A DNA stretch of 25,671 nucleotides from the NCBI RefSeq assembly GCF_037132785.1, contig NZ_JBAHZZ010000123.1, forward strand, positions 1-25,671, read 5' to 3'. The first letter of the stretch is position 1. Each line of letters starts with the position of its first letter. The notes beneath the pieces are model-generated. The model was not told the DNA's origin, searched no databases, and was given only the letters and a program-made list of their open reading frames with translations. Of this stretch, positions 8,679 to 18,165 are shown one piece after another. Position numbers and translations under genes: made by a program. The DNA comes from Flavicella sp037132785 (GTDB lineage: Bacteria > Bacteroidota > Bacteroidia > Flavobacteriales > Flavobacteriaceae).

Positions 8679-8818
8679 TTATGCCATTTTAACATTTAAA
8701 TGACGCATTAAATTCGTTTCTTTTTCATTCATATTTCATACAAAAACAAAACCGTAACAGGGCTATACTTCTATTTTTATTGCTTATCTGAATAAAAAAT
8801 ATTCCAAAATTAGTATTA
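8679..8818 (+). repeat. Dispersed miniature inverted-repeat element, copy 1
   Basis: This copy begins ttatgccattttaac and matches 10752 onward in the same orientation, with roughly a dozen differences over about 123 aligned columns. The right terminal repeat present in copy 2 is missing here. Similarity runs out at the stop codon of the neighbouring - strand gene (8816-8818), so this copy is truncated at its right end or was inserted there. Confidence 0.8.
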
Positions 8819-10321
8819 CTCTAGTTTTTTGTAGTTTTTTAATTGTTTTGTGGGTTCAATGATGTCGTAGCCTTTCCATAGGTTTTTATCAAATTGATCA
8901 ATATTGATAATATTAAATGTTTTCTTTTCTTTATAGTTTTCAAATTGTTCCTCTGTTAATTTTTTCGTTTTGATGGCAAAATATTCAATAGCCTCTTGAA
9001 CCTGTAAATCAAGATTCAAACCTATTTTTAACTCCACTAATTTTTTGTCAAATAGAAATCTGTTTTTTTTCTTTTGGAGTGCTATTTTTCTCTTAATTCT
9101 AAGATTGTATTTTTTGTTAAATGAAAAATATTTCAATCGATAGATGTCTGCGACCTTTTCAAAATAGATAGTGCCGTGAAAGTCGATTTCCTCATATCCA
9201 ACCCCTAGAAAATTAAACTTTTTACCAGTTTTACCTTCGCTGTATTTATAAGAAGCTTTTAATAGTGCATAGGTGTCTGTTGAGACATAAAGTTTTCCCT
9301 CAAACATTCCTTTGTTTTTAGGTGTAAAAGAGATGATATATACGGATTCCCCATTTGTTGAAGTACTGCCTTCAAATTCGAAATTATATCGATTTGTTTT
9401 GTGTAAAAACTCCCATAGATCTTTATCTTCAAAAGTTATGTAGTTTATTTTATCTTCAATCAGGTATTTGTAATACTTTAAGGGTCTGTTTTCTGAACTT
9501 TTTTGTTTTCTAATTGAATCTTTAGGAAGATCTATTTTTTGACCGAAAATTCCACTTTTTATTTTCCAATATTCTTCTTCGCCTGTATTTGCAAAAAGTT
9601 TATCAAATAGAGGTTTGTAGTTTTCTAGACCTGCCAAATCTTTTGAGGTGAGTTCAACGGCTTTGATTGGATCTAATTTTAATTCGGATCGTTTGGCGTC
9701 AATATAGAAGTCTGCAAGAAAATCGAAGTATGATGTTGAGTTTTTAGGAGTTTTATTTTCAAAATCACGAATGATATCTTCGTTGAGTTCTTTAATTGTG
9801 CTTTTTTTGTAATCGAGTTCAATTTTATTTACATCTGTGATATAACGTTCACGTACAAATATTCGATCTTTGTGGAAGTTGGTCTGGTAATTGGCGCTTT
9901 TGTTTTTAAGCACATTTTTTACGATGTGCTCTGCGTCTAGATTTCTGTTAGTGATAATTACCTCGTCAATAGACATTACATTTTCAGATAAAAAAACTCG
10001 TGGAAGCTTGATTAAGTTATTGATTGTAATGGTTTTTGTTTTATAGCCTAAAAACTGGAAAGAAACTGTATCAGTTGGGGCAAGGTCTGATAAGTCAATA
10101 GAATAGCTCCCTTTTTCATTGGTAATTGTTCCTCTATTGTTTTTTAAAATCAAAACATGTACATAAGGTAATACGCTATTGTAAAGAGAGTCTAATACAG
10201 CTCCCTCAATCACAGTTCTTGTTTGTGAAAAACAGAAGGTAAAGCAGCTTAAAAAGACTGTAAGGGCAGAAAGCGCGAATATTTTTTTTGCTAGAGAAGA
10301 GTGTTTGATTAAAGATGACAT
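8816..10321 (-). CDS. Exported CarboxypepD_reg-like domain protein, function unknown
   Basis: A 501-residue protein with an N-terminal hydrophobic signal (about 12-32, ending CFSQ). A CarboxypepD_reg-like beta-sandwich follows (about 36-115: VIEGAVLDSLYNSVLPYVHV, then TITNEKGSYSIDL and FLGYKT), and a DEVIITNRNLDAEHIVKNVL stretch typical of this Bacteroidota group. The remaining 380 residues are rich in Lys, Phe and Tyr and in beta-like segments. No catalytic motif is visible. Homologues are usually annotated only as carboxypeptidase-like regulatory domain proteins, and a cell-envelope location is likely. It is monocistronic, bordered on both sides by mobile-element relics. Its stop codon falls inside the end of repeat copy 1, so the last residues may derive from the repeat. 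Confidence 0.8.
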   Translation of the reverse strand: MSSLIKHSSLAKKIFALSALTVFLSCFTFCFSQTRTVIEGAVLDSLYNSVLPYVHVLILKNNRGTITNEKGSYSIDLSDLAPTDTVSFQFLGYKTKTITINNLIKLPRVFLSENVMSIDEVIITNRNLDAEHIVKNVLKNKSANYQTNFHKDRIFVRERYITDVNKIELDYKKSTIKELNEDIIRDFENKTPKNSTSYFDFLADFYIDAKRSELKLDPIKAVELTSKDLAGLENYKPLFDKLFANTGEEEYWKIKSGIFGQKIDLPKDSIRKQKSSENRPLKYYKYLIEDKINYITFEDKDLWEFLHKTNRYNFEFEGSTSTNGESVYIISFTPKNKGMFEGKLYVSTDTYALLKASYKYSEGKTGKKFNFLGVGYEEIDFHGTIYFEKVADIYRLKYFSFNKKYNLRIKRKIALQKKKNRFLFDKKLVELKIGLNLDLQVQEAIEYFAIKTKKLTEEQFENYKEKKTFNIINIDQFDKNLWKGYDIIEPTKQLKNYKKLE

Positions 10322-10483
10322 AAATTTTTAATGACTTTTGGAGATTTGAGAAATTGTAATGACAAGACAATAAATTTATTTTCTAGTTCCTTCCTAAATA
10401 TTTATATAAAAAAGAGAAAAGAGAATGCCGATTCTATATCTCAAATTATTTTTTGAGTTGTTCAACAAAAACATCCATTCTTA

Positions 10484-10591
10484 ATGTCAAAGATAAGCTT
10501 ATTTGGTCAGGAAATTCTAAAATTAGATCATTCACTTTTCAATAGACTGTCTACTATTATTAATAAAAATAGTCAACCTATATCAGGGTAA
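10484..10591 (+). pseudogene. Possible N-terminal scrap of an IS4-type transposase
   Basis: A 35-codon frame beginning MSKISLFGQEILKLDHSLFN resembles the N-terminal domain of some IS4-family transposases (the DUF4372-like start), then stops. No catalytic domain follows in any frame that I can recognise. It lies between the gene ending at 8816 and repeat copy 2, in a region already rich in transposon debris. The identification is from remembered similarity only; it could be a chance frame. Confidence 0.4.
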
Positions 10592-10750
10592 TACATGCGT
10601 TTTATTTCTTTTTAAGAAATAACAACTTACTTGTACCTAAAATCTAAAACTACCATACAACTACAGACTCTAATCATCTCTATAGAAAACATAAGAACCT
10701 AGTAAAAATCAAAGTGCCTAATAGACAGGAACAACTATGGGTAAGCGATA

Positions 10751-10915
10751 TAATACCATTTTAACATACAAATGACGCATTAAATTCGTTTCTTTTTCAT
10801 TCATATTTTACATAAAAACAAAATCGTAACTGGGCTATGCTTCTATTTTCATTGCTTATTTGAATAAAAAAATTCCAAGTTATTATTACGTCATTTAAAA
10901 AACAAATTGGTGTTA
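10751..10915 (+). repeat. Miniature inverted-repeat element, copy 2 (full length)
   Basis: About 165 bp with imperfect terminal inverted repeats: left end taataccatttt and right end, read inward, taacaccaattt (two mismatches in 12). A second matching block, aaatgacg, occurs about 20 bp inside both ends. There is no coding capacity. Two other copies exist in the window (8679 and 24562). The structure is that of a MITE, mobilised in trans by an unidentified transposase. Confidence 0.8.
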
Positions 10916-10971
10916 TTTGGTCATACGACAAACTTAAATCACTACAGACCAATTACAACTCGCCGACTGTA

Positions 10972-11496
10972 TCATTTTTCGTTTTTGAAAACTTGCTTTG
11001 TAAGCAACAGCGGAAAATCTAATTTTTCAAACCTAACCTCCACGGTCTGTTGCTCTAACTGTAATGTTTTAATATTTATGTAGGTTCCATTTTGCTTATC
11101 TTCTAATGATAAGGCTACTTTTCGATTACTTTTTAAGGCAATAATGAAATCATTTTTTCTACTGAAGAAAACCAACTATCTGCCAAAGACATGGTCAAAA
11201 TACCAAGTATTAAGTTCACTTTCATCTGTATATTGTTTTTCTTGTGTGGAATCATCAAAGTTTAAAATGACCGTTTCTTTTGATTGCATCAATTCTTCAA
11301 TATAAGGTTTTGCCTTTTTCCATAGAAATTTACTGTCGTAAACGCCTGTTGACAACTCTCTTGTTATTTTGTCATGCTTTATCGAAAATAAGGATGCCAT
11401 TCCTGTAGCTGTAGTGTAAGAACTTGAACTTATTAAGTAATCTGTATATAAATCAACAAAATTATCAGTCTTTTTTCTTCTCAAAGTTATTAACAA
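10972..11496 (-). pseudogene. Transposase with internal deletions (IS4/IS701-like)
   Basis: Reading on the - strand, the first part (TTG start at 11496) gives a transposase N-terminal region: SSSYTTATGMASLFSIKHDK, then ETVILNFDDSTQEKQYTDE, the first catalytic Asp region. At about 11180 the frame shifts and LADSWFSSVEKM appears (about 11186-11151), which is the second Asp motif of IS4/IS701-type transposases. A further jump leads to KNDFIIALKSNRKVALS in the 10972-11175 frame, followed by an early end without the Glu region. Relative to a complete enzyme, the segment between the two Asp motifs and the C-terminal part are missing. It is inactive. Possible ends are aactcgccgactg at about 10957 and, on the other side, ctgcgtaaggtgagtt at 11530-11545, which share only about 8 bp inverted. 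Confidence 0.8.
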
Positions 11497-11616
11497 GACA
11501 GAATATTATTTTCTTAAATCTAAATTATTACTGCGTAAGGTGAGTTAATAATACACTCTTTACCAAACAGAATAAATCCAATCTCGCCATAAGACAAAAC
11601 GGCACCCTTGAAACAA

Positions 11617-13077
11617 TTATTCCTTTTGATCCCATAGCCTATAAGGATCATTATGCGCTTTCATTTGCTCTAGCAACAATGATTCCATTTCCTCTCGCTT
11701 GTCTGCATATAAGGGATTGCTGGCTAAATTAGTTTCCATTTTACCTGTTTTTTTGTGTTCAGGTAAATACTCATTAGGGTTTTCTTTTAAATTAAAAAGC
11801 TGCGTTTTGCGAATGGTCCCCTGCATAAGGTCATATTTTATTAACTTCCAATCTCCTTTTGTAACACTTCGCATCCCTGGTTTCGAGCCTCCACTATAAA
11901 CCCCATACATTACATCTCTTATTTTGTCTTTTTCTCCTTCTAATACAGGTTTAAAACTAAGCCCTTGAACAGAATTAGGAATATCAATCCCAGCTAAGTC
12001 ACAAACGGTAGGTAAAATATCTAATAAATAAATGTTTCCTTCAACATTTATTCCAGCTTTAATTCCTGGTCCTTTAACTATAAAAGGCACACGCCAAGTA
12101 TGTTCATATAAATTTTGTTTTCCTGTTAAACCATGTCTACCAATTGCAATTCCATGATCGGAAGTATAAATAATATAAGTATTTTCCAACTCGCCCATTT
12201 CTTCCAGTTTAGCAAGAACTTTACCAATTTGGATATCAATATTTTCAGCACAGGCATATTCTCGCCCTAACTCATTACGTATAGTCTGTTCATCACGATT
12301 TTTCCAAACACCACTCACTCGTTCTTCATCTCTTAAATTCTTATGTCCATGGAAAAACGGGTGCTTTAGAAGATAATTATCCTGTAAAACGGGTTGTTTA
12401 GGATTTGCTGAAGGAAGGCTGTTTTTATCAGTATGATTAACGGCTCCATATTTTTCTAATAACTCGGGAGTACCATTACGAATATCATGCGGATGAGAAA
12501 AACCAAAATAAATAAAGAAAGGATCTTTTTCCTCATTCACCTGTCTATCACTCAGGTAATTAAGAACTTGTTTAGAATGCCAAGCACTACCCGTTTCTTC
12601 AGTTCCTCCCCGTTTTGTTGCATCATGCACAACAGTAAATTGTTCGTTTGCATCGGCATAAGAATTTCCTTTTTTACAGGTTCTCATTGTTTTGTATCCT
12701 GCCCGATTAAAGACTGCTCCTATAGTCTGAAGCTCTAAACTATCTGGACAGATGGCTTTTTTATAACCTGCACTAGCAGGGAGATTCCATACGGTACGTC
12801 CTGACATAATCATATGACGTGATGGAGTACAAACAGCTCCATTCATTGAGCCCATATGTCTAGCACTGTCGAAAACCATACCGTCTCTTGCTAATTTAGC
12901 TATACTGGGGGTTTCTAAAATTGATTTCCCATCGTAAATTTTTAAATCAAAAGGAGATTGATCATCAACTAATACAAATAAAAAGTTAGGACGTTTTAAT
13001 TTTTGTGTTTTTTTCTGTTGAGCATTTAAACTTATAAAAGCAATGCTTAATATGGAAAGAAGGATTCTTTTTTTCAT
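11617..13077 (-). CDS. Exported type I sulfatase
   Basis: Hydrolyses sulfate esters, most likely from sulfated marine polysaccharides or their fragments in the periplasm. It has 486 residues. A signal peptide covers about 1-19 (ending SLNAQ). Metal ligands D38 and D39 lie in VLVDDQ. The sulfatase signature C83-T-P-S-R87 has the Cys that must be converted to formylglycine by an FGE enzyme, not present in this window. D307 and H308 (YTSDHG) and K320 (GKQNLYEH) complete the usual active site. The PFIVKGPG segment is typical of S1 sulfatases. It is divergent from the SusC/SusD pair with 357 bp between, so it is a natural partner for glycan uptake. The exact subfamily and substrate are not determined. 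Confidence 0.92.
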   Translation of the reverse strand: MKKRILLSILSIAFISLNAQQKKTQKLKRPNFLFVLVDDQSPFDLKIYDGKSILETPSIAKLARDGMVFDSARHMGSMNGAVCTPSRHMIMSGRTVWNLPASAGYKKAICPDSLELQTIGAVFNRAGYKTMRTCKKGNSYADANEQFTVVHDATKRGGTEETGSAWHSKQVLNYLSDRQVNEEKDPFFIYFGFSHPHDIRNGTPELLEKYGAVNHTDKNSLPSANPKQPVLQDNYLLKHPFFHGHKNLRDEERVSGVWKNRDEQTIRNELGREYACAENIDIQIGKVLAKLEEMGELENTYIIYTSDHGIAIGRHGLTGKQNLYEHTWRVPFIVKGPGIKAGINVEGNIYLLDILPTVCDLAGIDIPNSVQGLSFKPVLEGEKDKIRDVMYGVYSGGSKPGMRSVTKGDWKLIKYDLMQGTIRKTQLFNLKENPNEYLPEHKKTGKMETNLASNPLYADKREEMESLLLEQMKAHNDPYRLWDQKE

Positions 13078-13434
13078 GGTTTAATAATTAATTAGTATAA
13101 CTTTTTATAGTTTTTAATTCATCGATAATAAATTTTGCTGTTTCATAATAAGAACTTATCAAAACGTTTAAAATAGAAGTTGTGTTTATGAGTTGTATTC
13201 AGCTAGCTAATCAAAGTAAAATCCTTGTTTTTTTTAAGTGATTTTCCGTGAAATAACATATTTTATCTTCCAAAGGTAGTAAATATAATTGAAGATTTAT
13301 GAATGAAAAAGTCTAAAAAGAGACATTATATGCTTGATTGTCATTGACTAGTCCTTTTATGTCGTTTGTCGAGTTTTTTTTTATAAAACGTATTAGCATT
13401 ATATTTTTAGGAAGCTAACAATTAACAATATTTT
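13078..13434. promoter_or_regulatory. Divergent promoter region, sulfatase / susC-like
   Basis: This 357-bp noncoding gap must contain both promoters. On the - strand TACCTTTG (13278-13271) is a perfect TAnnTTTG box for the sulfatase and implies a leader of nearly 190 nt. On the + strand TATTTTTA (13402-13409) is a one-mismatch -7 box for susC. Short palindromes gactagtc (13347-13354) and agctagct (13201-13208) are present but too short to weigh. No regulator gene, small ORF or structured RNA was recognised. Confidence 0.45.
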
Positions 13435-16400
13435 ATGAAAAACAAGAATTTAGTATTTATTATGCTTTTTTCTCTGCTAATTAGCCTTCAGGTTTTTGCG
13501 CAAGAAAAAAACATTACAGGAACAATAACAACTGCTGGTGATGGGATTCCTCTTCCAGGAGTTTCTGTATTTGTAGAAGGAACAAATAGAGGTACACAAA
13601 CTGATTTTGATGGTTTGTACTCTATAGAAGCATTTGAGGGTGAAAATTTAAAAGTTTTATTTTTAGGAATGAAAGATGTAACAGTTATTATTGGAGATGC
13701 TACTTTAGTAAATATTTCTATGGAGGAAGATTCTCAAGCCTTAGACGAAGTAATAATTACTGCTTTAGGAATTAAAAAAGAGAAAAAAGCATTGACGTAT
13801 TCTGCTCAACAAGTTGGAGGAGATGAATTGACAAGGGTAAAACAAACCAACCCTATTAATAGTTTGTCTGGTAAATCGGCAGGTATTTCTATTACTCGTA
13901 GTTCATCAGGAGTAGGTGGCTCATCAAAAGTGGTCTTAAGGGGTAACTCTTCTACAACAAACAATGATCCCTTATATGTGATTGATGGTGTGCCAATGCA
14001 AAATAGCGGAAATGGGGCTTCTTCAAGAGGAAGTGTTTATGGTGATGCAACGGGAAATAGAGATGGAGGAGACGCAATGTCTATGATTAATCCAGATGAT
14101 ATTGAAAGCATAACTGTTTTAAAAGGCGCATCTGCAGCTGCTTTATATGGATCTCAAGGAGCCAATGGTGTAATTTTAATTACAACTAAAAAAGGGAAAG
14201 AAGGAAGATTAACTGTAAATGTAAATTCTAGTTTTACTGTGGACAATGTCATTTCATTACCAAAATTACAATCTGATTACCAATCTAATTCAGTTGGACA
14301 GGCTGTTGCTGAAAACGGAAATGTTACAGACCCTAGATCCTGGGGCGAAAAAGCAGAGGGCTTGTCTAATAATACCGATGATTTTTTTGAAACAGGCTAT
14401 ACTGCCATTCAGTCTATTTCTCTTTCAGCAGGGACTAAAAATGCTCAAACATATTTATCTTATGCTAATACCTTGGCACAAGGGGTCACTCCTAACAATA
14501 AATTGATTCGTAATAATATAACGATAAGAGAATCAATGAATTTTTATAAAGATAAATTACAAGTCAACGCAAGTGTAAGTTTATCAGATCAAAGAATAGA
14601 CAACAGACCGATAAACGGTTTGTTTGCAAACCCGTTAACAGGTTTATATTTACACCCTGTAGGAGTTGATAGAAGTGTTTATAAAGATAAATATGAGTAT
14701 TTCAATGTAGAGACAAATATGATGGATCAATATGCTACGTCATTTGATGATATGATTCAACAAAATCCTTATTGGTTAGTAAATAGAACTCCTTCTAAAG
14801 ATATTGCAGAAAGAGTTGTAGCGAATGTTTCTGTAAACTATAAAATTACAGAAAAACTCTCTTTACAATCTAGAGTTAGTTACGACAAGTCTTTTTTAAC
14901 CTATGACAAGAGAATGTATGCTGGAACTGAATTTGCTACAGAAACAGGACGTTATATTTTAGAGAAAACTGAAAACACACAACAGTATATAGATTTAATA
15001 GCAAACTATAATACAGATTTAAATGAAAATATTTCGTTTACGGGTTTGTTAGGAACTAGTTTGACGAAGTATAAGATAGGAGACAAAATGTATTTAGACT
15101 CTGGAAATCAAACAGGTTTAAAATACCCTAACTATTTTACGATTTCCAATTTTACCTCTACCTATGGTATTCAACAAACGGTTACTAATAGAGAAATACA
15201 ATCTGTTTTTGCATCTGCAAACTTTGGGTTTTATAACAAGGTTTTCTTAGACGTCACAGGTAGAACAGACTGGTCTTCAACTCTGGTGAATACAGGGTCT
15301 TTGTCTTTTTTTTACCCATCTGTTGGATTGACAGGAGTATTGTCTGATATTTTTGAATTACCCGCATCCGTTTCTTTTGCAAAAATAAGAGGCTCTTATG
15401 CTGAGGTAGGGAAAGATATTCCTGCTTATGCTACAATTCCTTTGAATACAATCCCTTTAGGACAAGACAATTTTTCAAAACCTACATTTGGAGTTAAAGA
15501 AGGGGAAACCCTAAGACCAGAAAGACAAAAGTCTTTTGAATTAGGAACTGAGTGGAGATTCTTTGGAAATAGATTAGGATTTGACCTGACATATTATAAC
15601 TCTAAAACGATAGATCAAATATTTTATATCTCAGCAGAACCAAATACAGAGGGCTATGAACAAAATATTGTAAATGCAGGTGAAATTTCTAACTCAGGTA
15701 TTGAGTTGATAATTAATGGAAAACCTATTGTAAATGATAATTTAATTTGGAATTCCTCTATAAATTTTGCAATGAACAAAAACAAAGTCGTTTCTGTGCA
15801 TGAAGATCTAGAAAGTGGAGAAGCTGTTCTTACAGTACCTGGAGTTAATGGATATGGCTATTCATTAATAGAAGGGGAAGACTTTGGTTCTATCCGAGGC
15901 CGTTCAGTAGTAAGAAATGAAGATGGATTGGCAATTGTTACAGATGAAGGTGACGGGAATTTAACAATTGAATCAACAGATTTTGAAACAATAGCACATG
16001 CTCAACCTGATTTCACCCTAGGGTGGAATAATAATTTTGAATATAAAAATTTTAATATTAGTTTCTTAATTGATGCTAAAATTGGAGGTGAGGTAGTGAG
16101 TCTTACAGAGGCTATTAACGATCATTATGGAGTGTCACAAGCAACAGCAGATGCCAGAAACACCAATGGAGGCATGATAGATGTAGTAGATACTGATGGG
16201 AATTCCAAGCAAATGACCGCTCAAGATTATTATTCAAAAACAGGAGGTAGAGCTGGTCTGTTAGGTGAATATGTATATGACGCAACCAATGTAAGTTTGA
16301 GAGAATTTTCGGTTGGATATAACATGAGCTTTTCAGAAAGTGCTGTAAAAAATTTAAGATTTTCTTTAATAGCAAACAACCTTTTCTTCTTTTACAAAAA

Positions 16401-16515
16401 GACACCCTTCGATCCGAATATCACTTCGAGTACAGGGAATGGGTTACAAGGAGTTGACATTTATGGTCAACCTTCTACAAGAAGCATAGGATTAAATGTT
16501 AACGTAAATTTCTAA
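13435..16515 (+). CDS. SusC/RagA-family TonB-dependent outer-membrane receptor
   Basis: Imports oligosaccharides or other ligands across the outer membrane, powered by TonB, in complex with the SusD-like lipoprotein encoded 4 bp downstream. It has 1026 residues. The signal peptide is about 1-22 (ending VFAQ). A CarboxypepD_reg-like domain covers about 25-100 with GIPLPGVSVFVEGTNRGTQT and the SusC-typical DFDGLYSI. DEVIITALGI follows at 104-113. The plug domain spans about 115-255 with LYVIDGVPM (180-188) and the hallmark ESITVLKGASAAALYGSQGA (224-243). The rest is a 22-strand-type beta barrel ending in an aromatic strand, NVNVNF. No N-terminal sigma/anti-sigma signalling extension is present. 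No glycoside hydrolase lies nearby, so the ligand is unknown. Confidence 0.95.
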   Translation: MKNKNLVFIMLFSLLISLQVFAQEKNITGTITTAGDGIPLPGVSVFVEGTNRGTQTDFDGLYSIEAFEGENLKVLFLGMKDVTVIIGDATLVNISMEEDSQALDEVIITALGIKKEKKALTYSAQQVGGDELTRVKQTNPINSLSGKSAGISITRSSSGVGGSSKVVLRGNSSTTNNDPLYVIDGVPMQNSGNGASSRGSVYGDATGNRDGGDAMSMINPDDIESITVLKGASAAALYGSQGANGVILITTKKGKEGRLTVNVNSSFTVDNVISLPKLQSDYQSNSVGQAVAENGNVTDPRSWGEKAEGLSNNTDDFFETGYTAIQSISLSAGTKNAQTYLSYANTLAQGVTPNNKLIRNNITIRESMNFYKDKLQVNASVSLSDQRIDNRPINGLFANPLTGLYLHPVGVDRSVYKDKYEYFNVETNMMDQYATSFDDMIQQNPYWLVNRTPSKDIAERVVANVSVNYKITEKLSLQSRVSYDKSFLTYDKRMYAGTEFATETGRYILEKTENTQQYIDLIANYNTDLNENISFTGLLGTSLTKYKIGDKMYLDSGNQTGLKYPNYFTISNFTSTYGIQQTVTNREIQSVFASANFGFYNKVFLDVTGRTDWSSTLVNTGSLSFFYPSVGLTGVLSDIFELPASVSFAKIRGSYAEVGKDIPAYATIPLNTIPLGQDNFSKPTFGVKEGETLRPERQKSFELGTEWRFFGNRLGFDLTYYNSKTIDQIFYISAEPNTEGYEQNIVNAGEISNSGIELIINGKPIVNDNLIWNSSINFAMNKNKVVSVHEDLESGEAVLTVPGVNGYGYSLIEGEDFGSIRGRSVVRNEDGLAIVTDEGDGNLTIESTDFETIAHAQPDFTLGWNNNFEYKNFNISFLIDAKIGGEVVSLTEAINDHYGVSQATADARNTNGGMIDVVDTDGNSKQMTAQDYYSKTGGRAGLLGEYVYDATNVSLREFSVGYNMSFSESAVKNLRFSLIANNLFFFYKKTPFDPNITSSTGNGLQGVDIYGQPSTRSIGLNVNVNF

Positions 16516-16519
16516 GACC

Positions 16520-18088
16520 ATGAAAAAATTGATAAAACTCACATTTGCTTTAATGATTGCACTAAGCTTAGTGCAATGTACAAGTGATTTTGAAAAGATA
16601 AATACAAATCCTGAAGGGATTTCTGATGAAAGTTTAACCCAAATGAACAATCATATTGGAGGTTCATTTACACCCATGTTTTTATATGTAATGAATGTAA
16701 CCTCTGGCTATCAAACACAACAAAATTTGATAGGGGATGTTTATTCAGGATATATGTCATCTCCAACCCCTTTTTTAGGGAATGTAAATAATATGACTTA
16801 TTCTTTAGTTGATGGTTGGAATGGAGAGCCTTGGTCTAAGGCGTATGAAGAGGTAATGCCATTTGCTTTGGACATAAAAAATACTGTAACTAATACAGGT
16901 GATGCAACTGCATTTATATTTATTCATTTAGCGAATATTATTAAAGTAACCGCAATGCATAGAGTATCTGATATCTATGGACCTATTCGTTATTCTAAAT
17001 ATGATGATATTGATACAACAGGAGAGTATGATTCTCAGGAAGTAGCCTATACAGCTTTCTTTACAGATCTAGGCGAGGCTATAGATGCTTTAGAAGAGTT
17101 TAAGTCAGACGTCCGATTTACAGATTTTGATATGTCTTCATTAGAAGGTGATATCTCATTATGGAGAGCATTTGCAAATTCTTTGCGTTTGCGTTTGGCT
17201 TTGAGAATTGTAAAAATAAACCCAACTCTTGCAAAAACACAAGGAGAATTAGCCTTGGCAAGTAATGCAGGTTTTTTGGAAACAGATATGTTTATCAATT
17301 CTGGTTTTCCGCATCCCTTAACTTATATTAGTGGTACTTGGGGAGATATTCGAATGGGAGCAGAAATGGAATCTGTTTTAACAGGTTATAACGATGGTAG
17401 GTTAGAACATTATTTTAATCCTGCAGAAGACACTTCTTTAGGAAGTTTTTATAAAGGAATCAGAATGGGTATTGCAATAGTCTCTAAAACAGAATATGTT
17501 GCCCACTCTTCAATTGGTTCAGTAGTGGATGGTGAAACTATGCAATGGATGTCTGCTGCCGAAGTAGACTTTTTACAAGCAGAATCAGCTTTAAGAGCTT
17601 GGACTGGAGCAGGATCTGCCGCTACACATTATACAAATGGTGTAACAACTTCTTTTACTCAACATGGTGTTGCTGATGTAGCTTCTTATTTAGCAGATGA
17701 TACAAGTACTCCTGCAAATTTTGTTGATGCTCTAAACAAGGCAAATAATATTGCTTATGCAAGTGATGTAAAAATAGCATATAATGCTAGCGGTACTAAC
17801 GAGGAGCAGTTAGAACAAATTATTACTCAAAAATGGATTGCAATGTTCCCCGATGGTCAAGAAGCTTGGTCTGAATTTAGAAGAACAGGCTACCCTAGAA
17901 TTTTCCCTGTGATTGTAAACAATAGCGGAGGTAAAATAGATACAGATATTCAAATTAGAAGAATCAATTTTGTAGTAAGCGAAAGAAATACCAATGCTGC
18001 TAATGTAAATATCGCTATAGGGTATTTAGGTGGTGATGATACTGGAGGCACACGTCTTTGGTGGGATATTGCTGGAGGTAATTTTTAA
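16520..18088 (+). CDS. SusD/RagB-family surface lipoprotein
   Basis: A 522-residue ligand-binding lid for the SusC-like receptor encoded just upstream (4-bp gap, same operon). The N-terminus MKKLIKLTFALMIALSLVQC is a lipoprotein signal with C20 as lipidation site. Gln at -1 is a weaker lipobox than usual. The residues after the Cys (TSDFEKINTNPE) include acidic residues, as in flavobacterial surface-export signals. The early KINTNPEGI and the length fit the SusD-like group 2 more than classical SusD. The C-terminal region has the usual W-x-E-F-R-R-T-G-Y-P type motif (AWSEFRRTGYPRIFPV). A terminator follows at 18139. Confidence 0.93.
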   Translation: MKKLIKLTFALMIALSLVQCTSDFEKINTNPEGISDESLTQMNNHIGGSFTPMFLYVMNVTSGYQTQQNLIGDVYSGYMSSPTPFLGNVNNMTYSLVDGWNGEPWSKAYEEVMPFALDIKNTVTNTGDATAFIFIHLANIIKVTAMHRVSDIYGPIRYSKYDDIDTTGEYDSQEVAYTAFFTDLGEAIDALEEFKSDVRFTDFDMSSLEGDISLWRAFANSLRLRLALRIVKINPTLAKTQGELALASNAGFLETDMFINSGFPHPLTYISGTWGDIRMGAEMESVLTGYNDGRLEHYFNPAEDTSLGSFYKGIRMGIAIVSKTEYVAHSSIGSVVDGETMQWMSAAEVDFLQAESALRAWTGAGSAATHYTNGVTTSFTQHGVADVASYLADDTSTPANFVDALNKANNIAYASDVKIAYNASGTNEEQLEQIITQKWIAMFPDGQEAWSEFRRTGYPRIFPVIVNNSGGKIDTDIQIRRINFVVSERNTNAANVNIAIGYLGGDDTGGTRLWWDIAGGNF

Positions 18089-18138
18089 TAATAGAATATC
18101 CATTTATTTTCATAAAGAAGTTTCGATTAGTACTAAAT

Positions 18139-18165
18139 GGGAGTCTTTAAAAGCTCCCGTTTTTT
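18139..18165 (+). terminator. Intrinsic terminator after the susD-like gene
   Basis: gggag/ctccc stem, extended by a t-g wobble and internal ttt/aaa pairs, followed by gtttttt. It ends the susC-susD-like transcript about 50 bp after the stop codon. Confidence 0.7.

Larger units (their letters stand above)
10322..10971. other. Long stretch without an intact gene
   Basis: This 650-bp AT-rich interval holds the leader of the upstream - strand gene, a possible transposase N-terminal scrap (10484-10591) and repeat copy 2 (10751-10915). I see no intact gene or structured RNA in the remaining parts (10322-10480 and 10592-10750). It reads as decayed DNA. Confidence 0.7.

Noticed and set aside
12487..12738. 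83-codon + strand frame inside the sulfatase gene
   Set aside because: It lies antisense to a complete sulfatase with intact active-site motifs and has no family resemblance.
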